This document shows, piece after piece, positions 1-4,794 of a stretch of DNA of 5,745 nt. The stretch comes from Thermoproteota archaeon. Lineage in GTDB: Archaea > Thermoproteota > Methanomethylicia > Methanomethylicales > Methanomethylicaceae. Both the position numbers and the translations under genes were made by a program. Numbering within the stretch: position 1 is the stretch's first letter; the number at the start of each line of letters is the position of its first letter. The notes beneath the pieces are model-generated. The model had not been told where the DNA came from. It searched no databases and was given only the letters and a program-made list of their open reading frames with translations. Location: the NCBI GenBank assembly GCA_004347955.1, contig QNVH01000057.1, positions 1,759-7,503 of the forward strand, read 5' to 3'.

Positions 1-47
1 CCACCTATCACGAGAACTTCTGTTTTGTACATTCCCAAAGTTTTCAC
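1..47 (-). CDS. Partial N-terminus of a probable FAD/NAD-binding oxidoreductase (runs off left edge)
   Basis: Only about 15 codons are visible. Read on the minus strand from a GTG at 47, the frame gives VKTLG then MYKTEVLVIGG and continues past the window edge. A hydrophobic beta strand followed by GG near the N-terminus is how many Rossmann-fold FAD proteins begin (the GxGxxG dinucleotide site; for example succinate dehydrogenase/fumarate reductase-type flavoproteins or pyridine nucleotide-disulfide oxidoreductases). The start is uncertain: GTG at 47 lies 13 bases after a GGAGG at 65-61, while ATG at 32 gives the more usual protein start but has no good ribosome-binding site. It begins 9 bases after the stop of the MoaD-like gene and in the same frame, so cotranscription is likely. 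The enzyme class cannot be decided from this fragment. Confidence 0.55.
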   Translation of the reverse strand, partial: MKTLGMYKTEVLVIG

Positions 48-56
48 CCTTGAGGA

Positions 57-335
57 TTATCCTCCAAAAGGAGGTATGCCAATAAGCACTTCGGAGCCTT
101 CCGGAATAACCCTTTCCATCTCATTTGATGATAAAAGCTCGCCGTTCAGAGTTACCAAGATCCCTTGCCCCATCTCTGTGCCAGGGTCCAGGAATGACTT
201 CAAGCCCTCTCCGTACTTCTTAACGAGTAGGGCGACCAGATCCTTTACAGTAGATCCCTGAGGCAGTTCCAGAAATTCCTCACTGACACGTGTCACGTCT
301 CTCAAAATGGAGAGGTACGAAACTTTAATCCTCAA
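57..335 (-). CDS. MoaD/ThiS-family small sulfur-carrier protein (ubiquitin-like fold)
   Basis: This 92-residue protein has the size and layout of a beta-grasp sulfur carrier. It has an N-terminal strand MRIKVSYLSILRD, a mid-region helix around residues 29-42 (TVKDLVALLVKKYG), a VTLNGE strand at 61-66, and a C-terminal tail IPPFGG. The terminal Gly-Gly (91-92) is the feature that E1-like MoeB/ThiF enzymes adenylate and convert to thiocarboxylate in this family. MoaD is the small subunit of molybdopterin synthase. Related archaeal proteins also serve in tungstopterin synthesis, tRNA thiolation or protein conjugation (SAMPs), and sequence alone does not separate these. The start is TTG at 335, supported by GGGAG at 348-344 with 8-base spacing. 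It lies 49 bases after the fbp stop and directly before a flavoprotein-like gene. MoaD-like genes near redox enzymes often accompany Mo/W oxidoreductases, but no such enzyme is visible here. Confidence 0.9.
   Translation of the reverse strand: MRIKVSYLSILRDVTRVSEEFLELPQGSTVKDLVALLVKKYGEGLKSFLDPGTEMGQGILVTLNGELLSSNEMERVIPEGSEVLIGIPPFGG
61..65 (-). promoter_or_regulatory. Candidate Shine-Dalgarno site of the flavoprotein gene, inside the MoaD-like Gly-Gly codons
   Basis: The minus strand reads GGAGG across the codons for the C-terminal Gly-Gly. It is 13 bases before GTG 47, somewhat long for a ribosome-binding site. It can pair with CCTCC at 74-70 (4-base loop) or, through GAGG, with CCTC at 55-52, so its access may depend on RNA structure. 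Confidence 0.4.
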
Positions 336-343
336 GGGCCCAT

Positions 344-348
344 CTCCC
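344..348 (-). promoter_or_regulatory. Shine-Dalgarno site for the TTG start of the MoaD-like gene
   Basis: The minus strand reads GGGAG here, 8 bases before the TTG at 335-333. This supports the non-ATG start, because the only nearby upstream ATG (343-341) is out of frame and meets a stop after two more codons. Confidence 0.6.
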
Positions 349-384
349 TGAACACGATGATGGCATAAGCGATTTTGGATCAGT

Positions 385-1494
385 TCATTCCTCTTTCTTC
401 GCCCTGCCTCTCAGTTTTTCCAGCACTTGCGGCAGTGTTGTGTACTCCATCTCCTCTGGACCTAGGCGTTCTGGCATAAATGGTCCGTGCCTCCTCATGT
501 AGTCGGCGATCTCCTGAGCCTTCATCCTTGTCAGATCGAATGCCGGGTCGTCGAACAGGTCTGCAGGCCCAACAAGTTTTGAGTCCTTGATCTGGAAGCC
601 CAGCGCAACGAACCTTGGGGGACCATCAAACCTGGTGCACCTTGCATTTCTCTGGGCAACCGGCATCATCGGCCCATAGTGCGAGCCCCTCATCCATCCT
701 GCCACAAGGTGAGGGAAGCTGAAGGGCTCAAGGATCTCCCCTACCGCCGGAAGGCCGTGCTGTGCCCTCACGATGGCAACGGGGTCGTCCTTTCCGACAT
801 ACCTTCCAGCTATTAGCGAGAGCCTTGTGATACTCACCGAGGCTGCCACAAGCCTGTCAGTCTTCCTCCAAACCCTCTTGAGGATATACCTCCCGGTGGT
901 CCCTATCAAAGCCAAAAGGTCGTAGGACTCCTCCGGGGTGTTCATCTCATAGGAATGCCCCTCCAGCACATCTAAAACTTGGAACGTGAAGCCCTCATGC
1001 ATCTTAGGATCTATGACAAGGCCGGCCGAGGAGAACGGGTCTGCAAATATTCTGTAGAGCGGAAGGTTGAAGGCTCCAGGCTCCGTCTTATCTGCCATGA
1101 ATATGACCACCGGCTCGCTAGCCCTCTCCTCAAACTCTATCTCAGTATATCCAGGCCCCATCCCCTTCAGATTCCCCGAGAAGGCGTCGCTGAGGAGGTC
1201 CTGCCCGGCTGCGTAGAGACCCAAATTCTTGGCAACAGTTGCGGCTCTCTTGAAGGTCTCCCACGCCAGACCATGGATCTCCGGGTTCTCCTCGCCCTTC
1301 CTGTGAGTGATAATGAGCTCAAGGTCATCCCCACAATTCGTCACCCTATAATCATAAATTAAGCCTGCCTCCTTAGCCTCGGCGAGGCTCTTCTCTGCGG
1401 AGGCTATCTGGTCTGGGTGAACGACGTTATGCCCTGCAAGGGATCCGACGTCTGCCTTAATCACACTTAACGTGGTCTTTACCAATATTCTCAC
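385..1494 (-). CDS. fbp: Fructose-1,6-bisphosphate aldolase/phosphatase (bifunctional archaeal type)
   Basis: This 369-residue protein belongs to the bifunctional FBP aldolase/phosphatase family (FBPase class V). In this family one active site condenses dihydroxyacetone phosphate with glyceraldehyde 3-phosphate and then dephosphorylates the bisphosphate to fructose 6-phosphate, making gluconeogenesis one-way. Hallmarks visible are TTLSVIKADVGSLAGH (7-22) with metal-binding Asp15 and His22, GDDLEL (55-60), MADKTEPGAF (133-142) and RYVGKDDP (231-238). From recalled Sulfolobus tokodaii numbering (Lys232 Schiff base, Tyr229, Tyr348), a +3 offset places the equivalents at Lys235, Tyr232 and Tyr351, and all three are present. 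Asp236 and Asp237 follow the lysine. Length is normal and no frame damage is seen. The start is GTG at 1494 with no Shine-Dalgarno sequence. A TATA-like element at 1526-1517 predicts transcription starting at about 1495, so the message may be leaderless. A TTG at 1485 is an alternative start. The enzyme is cytosolic. Confidence 0.96.
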   Translation of the reverse strand: MRILVKTTLSVIKADVGSLAGHNVVHPDQIASAEKSLAEAKEAGLIYDYRVTNCGDDLELIITHRKGEENPEIHGLAWETFKRAATVAKNLGLYAAGQDLLSDAFSGNLKGMGPGYTEIEFEERASEPVVIFMADKTEPGAFNLPLYRIFADPFSSAGLVIDPKMHEGFTFQVLDVLEGHSYEMNTPEESYDLLALIGTTGRYILKRVWRKTDRLVAASVSITRLSLIAGRYVGKDDPVAIVRAQHGLPAVGEILEPFSFPHLVAGWMRGSHYGPMMPVAQRNARCTRFDGPPRFVALGFQIKDSKLVGPADLFDDPAFDLTRMKAQEIADYMRRHGPFMPERLGPEEMEYTTLPQVLEKLRGRAKKEE

Positions 1495-1516
1495 CGCAAA
1501 TTATTTATGATGCCAC

Positions 1517-1526
1517 AATATTAAAA
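1517..1526 (-). promoter_or_regulatory. TATA-box candidate of fbp
   Basis: The minus strand reads TTTTAATATT. Its centre is about 26 bases before position 1495, the usual archaeal TATA-to-start distance, so transcription would begin at or next to the GTG start codon. A second AT-rich word, TTAAATACA at 1540-1532, would place the transcript start near 1510 instead. Confidence 0.5.
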
Positions 1527-1557
1527 CCTATTGTATTTAATGTGATTAATGGCTGAT

Positions 1558-1580
1558 ATCACTTTATTGAGAATAGTGAT
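1558..1580. repeat. Inverted repeat (hairpin or operator) upstream of fbp
   Basis: Arms ATCAC (1558-1562) and GTGAT (1576-1580) are perfect complements. Inside them TATT (1565-1568) and AATA (1572-1575) pair around a GAG loop, leaving a two-base TT bulge. The element sits between the end of the DUF1634 gene and the fbp TATA candidate. It could be an operator for fbp or part of the 3' end of the upstream transcript. No T-run follows it on either strand, so a simple terminator is not well supported. Confidence 0.4.
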
Positions 1581-1627
1581 TTGTGACAATTTTAAGGAAT
1601 GTGACTATTTTTAATGTTGCAAAGGGC

Positions 1628-1879
1628 TCAAATCTTCAACAAACTACCAATCACGAGCATCAATATCACATAAAGGGTTATCACAAAAAATCGCAGGTCT
1701 TTGTGGAGCAAGAAGTAGAGCGCAGCAAAGGAAACCCTGAGGAAGGGGGTCAGGATGAGCATCAAAACACCTAACCATAGAACGTTCTCTCCAAGGAATA
1801 GGCCTGAAGCCAGGAGGGTTGCTGACAGCAGAACGCCGACCCTTAAGACCCACGATATTGTTGTCTCTGCGCTCACCAA
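1628..1879 (-). CDS. DUF1634-family small membrane protein
   Basis: This 83-residue hydrophobic protein has three likely membrane segments at roughly residues 9-29, 32-58 and 62-82. The sequence around LRVGVLLSATLLASG (12-26) and LILTPFLRVS (41-50), followed by a short basic/acidic turn HKDLR (59-63), matches my memory of the DUF1634 pattern, in which a conserved TP-x-x-RV sits at the end of the second helix. The family has no established function; genes of this type commonly lie beside TauE/SafE permeases, as here. The TTG start at 1879 has GGAGG at 1893-1889 with 9-base spacing and overlaps the permease stop by 7 bases. GTG at 1876 would instead give a GTGA stop-start overlap. Either start implies translational coupling. 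It may be an accessory subunit of the permease; that role is inference. Confidence 0.85.
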   Translation of the reverse strand: MVSAETTISWVLRVGVLLSATLLASGLFLGENVLWLGVLMLILTPFLRVSFAALYFLLHKDLRFFVITLYVILMLVIGSLLKI

Positions 1880-2703
1880 ACCAATACGCCTCCAGCCTTA
1901 AGAAACATCATCCCACTGAAGAATAGAAGGATAAACCCAAGCAGGGTCCGGAGGTACGGTGATTGAGTCTGAGAGAGGAGCCTGGTGCCGATGAGCGCCC
2001 CTATTATAATCCCAAAGACTGTCGGGACAGCCATTTGCAGATCAACAACGCCCTCGCTGAAGTACACCACCGCGCTCGCAGCAGCCGTGACGCCAACCAT
2101 GAAATTGCTCGTTGCTGCCGATGCCTTTATCGGGACCTTCATGATGAAGTTCATTATTGGAACCTTTATTATGCCGCCCCCGATGCCCACAATCCCCGAA
2201 ACCAGCCCAGCCAAAAGGCTGGCAAACAACCCTGTTTTGAGCCGGTCCACAGAATAGCGCACAGTGGATTTTCTAGCCTCATCATAGTACTCCCCTCCAA
2301 TGCCGAGGCGATCTTCGTGAAGCACGATCTTCTCGGATCTCACTTGCCTCACGCTCGTGGCGCCGGCGTACAGCAGAACTGTTGCCAAAACAGCCTCTAC
2401 GATACGGCCGGGCATAGCCAGCGCCAGAAAAGCTCCGATTACAGCACCAGGCACAGTGCAAGTCTCTAGAACCATCGCTAACCTGATGTTAGTCATCCTG
2501 TCGTGCACATATACGCTGCCTGCCATGCTGGAGCTTGCTATGACTGCCAAGAGGCTCAGGGCGACCGCCTTATGTATAGGGATGTTTACCACAAGTGTGA
2601 AGAAGAGTATCATGAGGACCCCGCCCCCTAGCCCCAGAGTTGCCCCCAGTCCCCCAGCCAATATCCCAAAGAGGAAAATGATCAGGTAAAGAGCGAATTC
2701 CAT
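1873..2703 (-). CDS. TauE/SafE-family membrane permease (sulfite/anion exporter family)
   Basis: This 276-residue integral membrane protein has the two-fold internal repeat of the TauE/SafE family (COG0730). Repeat 1 carries GGLGATLGLGGGVLM (17-31) followed by IPIHKAVALSLLAV (41-54). Repeat 2 carries LAGLVSGIVGIGGGIIKVP (164-182) followed by VPIKASAATSNF (190-201). About eight membrane segments are likely, with a charged cytoplasmic-type linker at roughly 117-156 between the halves. Characterised relatives export sulfite, sulfoacetate or other small sulfur or organic anions; the substrate here cannot be told. The ATG at 2703 follows GGGAGG at 2712-2707 with only 3 bases between, a short spacing. 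The DUF1634 gene overlaps its 3' end, so the two form one unit. It is transcribed divergently from ilvD. Confidence 0.93.
   Translation of the reverse strand: MEFALYLIIFLFGILAGGLGATLGLGGGVLMILFFTLVVNIPIHKAVALSLLAVIASSSMAGSVYVHDRMTNIRLAMVLETCTVPGAVIGAFLALAMPGRIVEAVLATVLLYAGATSVRQVRSEKIVLHEDRLGIGGEYYDEARKSTVRYSVDRLKTGLFASLLAGLVSGIVGIGGGIIKVPIMNFIMKVPIKASAATSNFMVGVTAAASAVVYFSEGVVDLQMAVPTVFGIIIGALIGTRLLSQTQSPYLRTLLGFILLFFSGMMFLKAGGVLVW
1889..1893 (-). promoter_or_regulatory. Shine-Dalgarno site of the DUF1634 gene within the permease end
   Basis: The minus strand reads GGAGG inside the last codons of the TauE-like gene, 9 bases before TTG 1879 and 12 before GTG 1876. The spacing favours TTG as the start. 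Confidence 0.6.
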
Positions 2704-2776
2704 AATCCTCCCTTAGTGTCGGTTTAGTAGATATTTTTTTGTATTTCCTTGTTAATAGTGTCTCAAAGTGGTATTT
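2704..2776. promoter_or_regulatory. Divergent promoter region between the TauE-like gene and ilvD
   Basis: This 73-base spacer must hold both promoters. An AT-rich block at 2731-2746 (ATATTTTTTT followed by GTATTT) is the best TATA candidate for ilvD: a centre near 2735-2741 predicts transcript starts near 2761-2768, giving a 5' leader of about 10-16 bases. On the minus strand the same block would place the start of the TauE-like transcript at its Shine-Dalgarno site. TATTAAC at 2757-2751 would give a leader of about 25 bases and is more plausible. Both TATA assignments are inference from spacing and composition. Confidence 0.45.
2707..2712 (-). promoter_or_regulatory. Shine-Dalgarno site of the TauE-like gene, unusually close to the start
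   Basis: The minus strand reads GGGAGG, then ATT, then the ATG start codon. Three bases is shorter than the usual 5-9, yet no better start lies just downstream and the N-terminus leads straight into the first membrane helix. Confidence 0.5.
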
Positions 2777-4435
2777 ATGATCTCAGACGCTGTAAAGAGA
2801 GGTGTTCAGAGGGCACCCCACAGGTCCTTGTTTAAGGCACTAGGTCTGATCGACGAAGAGCTCGATAGACCAATAATAGGCATAGCAAACTCTTGGAATG
2901 AGCTCATTCCAGGTCATTTGCACCTGAACAGGATCGCCGAGGCTGTCAAGGCTGGCGTTAGAATGGCAGGGGGTACGCCACTAGAATTCAATACCATCGG
3001 GATATGCGATGGAATAGCGATGGGGCACGAGGGAATGAGGAGCCCCTTGGTCAGCAGGGAGATCATCGCAGATTCCATAGAGGTGGTTGCGAGAGCCCAC
3101 GCATTTGATGGGATGGTCTTCGTCTGCAGTTGTGACAAAATTGAGCCAGGCATGGTGATGGGCGCATTGAGGGTAAACGTCCCAAGCATCTTCATCACAG
3201 GCGGACCCATGTTGTGCGGCGTTTGGCGTGGTAGGAGGATGAGTTTAGACTCTGCATTTGAAAGTGTGGGATCGTACTTGGGCGGCAAGATCACCGAGAG
3301 TCAACTGAGGGAGGTGGAGGAGTATGCTTGCCCTGGCGTCGGGTCTTGTGCCGGGCTTTACACAGCCAACACCATGGCATGCATGATTGAGGCTATGGGG
3401 CTCTCATTGCCGGGCAGCGGGACTATACCTGCGGTGGATGCCAGAAGGGTCAGGCTTGCCAAAAAGACAGGTATGCAGATTATGGAACTCATAAAGAGGG
3501 GGATTAAGCCCAGGGACATTGTGAACGAATGGTCAATCAGAAATGCCATCACCGTCGATGTAGCCTTGGGAGGATCAACCAATGCGGTCCTCCACTTGAT
3601 GGCGATAGCTAACGAGGCAGACGTTCCTTTAAGTTTGGGCGTGTTTGACGAGATCAGTAGAAAAACGCCCCACCTAGTGGATATGATGCCTGCCGGTAAG
3701 ACAGCTGTGGAGGACTTGGATAAGGCGGGGGGGATACCGGCAGTCATGAAGAGGCTCTCAGAGAAGGGGCTCATAAAACAAGACCTTATGACCGTTACAT
3801 GCAAGACTGTGGGGGAGAACCTTCTTGCAGCAGAGATAATAGGCAGCACCATCAGAACTTTTGAGAGCCCCATTAGCCCAACTGGAGCTCTTGCTGTGCT
3901 TTTCGGGAACCTCGCCCCTGAGGGGGCGGTGATAAAAACTGCAGGGCTGAAGAAGACCTACTTTGAAGGGGAAGCTCTGGTTTTCGACTGTGAAGAGGAG
4001 GGTGTAACTGCAGCGTCCGAGGGAAAAATCAAGCCAGGACAGGCGGTTGTGGTAAGGTACGAAGGTCCGAGAGGCGGTCCTGGAATGAGAGAGATGCTCT
4101 CACTGACCTCAATGCTCGTCGGTATGGGGCTTGGCGAGGATGTTGCCCTCCTCACTGACGGCAGGTTCTCCGGGGCAACCCACGGCATGATGATCGGACA
4201 CATATCGCCAGAGGCAGCAGAAGGAGGGCCCATCGCAGTGGTCAAAGATGGCGATTTGATAAGGATTGACTTGGAAAAGCGGAAATTGGATTTACTGCTG
4301 GGTGAGGAAGAAATCAAGCAAAGATTATCTGAGTTTAAGCCTAAACCCAAAAAATTCAAGAAGGGAGTATTTCAAAGGTACAGTGAACTTGTTACCTCGG
4401 CAGCAAAAGGCGCAATACTTGACCATATTCACTAA
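2777..4435 (+). CDS. ilvD: Dihydroxy-acid dehydratase
   Basis: IlvD dehydrates 2,3-dihydroxy-3-methylbutanoate (valine, leucine and pantothenate route) and 2,3-dihydroxy-3-methylpentanoate (isoleucine route) to the 2-oxo acids. It is a cytosolic iron-sulfur enzyme. From the ATG at 2777 the protein has 552 residues, a normal length, and starts MISDAVKRGVQRAPHRSL like its relatives. Signatures are ICDGIAMGHEGM (76-87), SCDKIEPG (118-125), CPGVGSCAGLYTANTM (185-200) and TDGRFSGATHG (460-470). Cluster cysteines expected from the family are Cys119 and Cys191; Lys121 of the CDK motif is the usual modified Mg ligand. Where Mycobacterium-type [2Fe-2S] enzymes have a Cys (PCN), this one has PGH (Gly46). 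GTG at 2768 would add three residues, but the ATG fits homologues better and has a weak GTGGT ribosome-binding sequence 5 bases upstream. It is divergent from the TauE-like gene, and no other ilv genes are visible. Confidence 0.97.
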   Translation: MISDAVKRGVQRAPHRSLFKALGLIDEELDRPIIGIANSWNELIPGHLHLNRIAEAVKAGVRMAGGTPLEFNTIGICDGIAMGHEGMRSPLVSREIIADSIEVVARAHAFDGMVFVCSCDKIEPGMVMGALRVNVPSIFITGGPMLCGVWRGRRMSLDSAFESVGSYLGGKITESQLREVEEYACPGVGSCAGLYTANTMACMIEAMGLSLPGSGTIPAVDARRVRLAKKTGMQIMELIKRGIKPRDIVNEWSIRNAITVDVALGGSTNAVLHLMAIANEADVPLSLGVFDEISRKTPHLVDMMPAGKTAVEDLDKAGGIPAVMKRLSEKGLIKQDLMTVTCKTVGENLLAAEIIGSTIRTFESPISPTGALAVLFGNLAPEGAVIKTAGLKKTYFEGEALVFDCEEEGVTAASEGKIKPGQAVVVRYEGPRGGPGMREMLSLTSMLVGMGLGEDVALLTDGRFSGATHGMMIGHISPEAAEGGPIAVVKDGDLIRIDLEKRKLDLLLGEEEIKQRLSEFKPKPKKFKKGVFQRYSELVTSAAKGAILDHIH

Positions 4436-4452
4436 CATTTCATTGAATTCAC

Positions 4453-4486
4453 CATCTTTTTAATTTTTAAATTTTAAAAAAAGATG
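4453..4486. terminator. A/T-rich inverted-repeat terminator, probably bidirectional
   Basis: CATCTTTTT (4453-4461) and AAAAAGATG (4478-4486) are perfect complements around an A/T-only centre. It begins 18 bases after the ilvD stop. The plus strand has T-runs of 5, 5 and 4, and the minus strand has a run of 7 Ts (4482-4476). Oligo-T tracts terminate archaeal RNA polymerase, so the element can end ilvD transcripts and also transcripts arriving from the transporter side. Confidence 0.65.
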
Positions 4487-4543
4487 CAATGAGCGGGTAT
4501 AGTGTTAAAATGAAATTTAATGATGTTGCCATCAGTTTTAAAA

Positions 4544-4744
4544 TTAGATTTTTGTATGTTTCTGATAACGCAAATACACTTCATAAGGAAGGACATAACC
4601 TTCAGAAAGGGGCTCACAGACATGTGCCTCAAAGAATGGATCTTCTCCAAGCATTACCCAGACTCTGATAAAAAAGCCCATAAAGGAGCCAGGCTCTGAA
4701 ATTCTTCCTATGACCCAGAAGAAGGCAAGGGCGATGAGGCTCAA
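4544..4744 (-). CDS. Doubtful 66-residue hypothetical protein or gene remnant
   Basis: This frame opens at a TTG 50 bases after the transporter stop, on the same strand. The first half (SLIALAFFWVIG, then SFMGFFIRVWVMLG) is hydrophobic. The second half (GEDPFFEAHVCEPLSEG, then LPYEVYLRYQK) reads like normal soluble protein, with no runs of unlikely codons. Against it, TTG is a weak start, no Shine-Dalgarno sequence precedes it, a TAA lies two codons upstream in frame, and I recognise no family. It could be a small gene, the remaining 3' end of a decayed gene, or chance. If transcribed from the transporter side, the A/T-rich terminator at 4453-4486 would end it. Confidence 0.3.
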   Translation of the reverse strand: MSLIALAFFWVIGRISEPGSFMGFFIRVWVMLGEDPFFEAHVCEPLSEGYVLPYEVYLRYQKHTKI

Positions 4745-4794
4745 GCATTAAGGGAATTCGATTCGAATCTGCTTTATCCAAAGTTGACCGTCCA

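Larger units (their letters stand above)
4436..4794. other. Convergent spacer between ilvD and the transporter gene
   Basis: This 359-base stretch holds the A/T-rich terminator near its left end, then an AT-rich segment to about 4560, then a more mixed part. The only candidate gene is a weak 66-residue minus-strand frame at 4744-4544. A 10-base perfect palindrome GATTCGAATC lies at 4760-4769. No tRNA, insertion-sequence ends or tandem repeats were seen. Confidence 0.5.

Noticed and set aside
25..261. 78-codon plus-strand frame opposite the MoaD-like gene
   Set aside because: It is antisense to a well-supported beta-grasp protein with its terminal Gly-Gly, and has no independent support.
1583..1774. 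63-codon plus-strand frame spanning the fbp upstream spacer and the DUF1634 gene
   Set aside because: Most of it is antisense to the DUF1634 gene, its GTG start has no ribosome-binding site, and the translation looks non-coding.
1963..2469. 168-codon plus-strand open frame opposite the TauE-like gene
   Set aside because: It is antisense to a clear membrane-protein gene with family motifs; its translation is rich in His, Arg and Cys as expected of a shadow frame.
3358..3873. 171-codon minus-strand open frame inside ilvD
   Set aside because: It is fully antisense to conserved IlvD motifs, with no start signals or recognisable domain.
4510..4668. 52-codon plus-strand frame beginning MKFNDVAISFK downstream of the A/T-rich element
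   Set aside because: There is no ribosome-binding site, it lies antisense to the 66-residue frame, and the second half (HRHVPQRMDLLQALPRL) looks like a complement-strand shadow. Length and context do not support a gene.
4755..4772. ATTCGATTCGAATC resembling a tRNA T-arm (TTCGAAT loop), possibly an attachment site
   Set aside because: The five bases on either side of the TTCGAAT loop do not pair as a T-stem, and no acceptor, D or anticodon arms could be placed around it.
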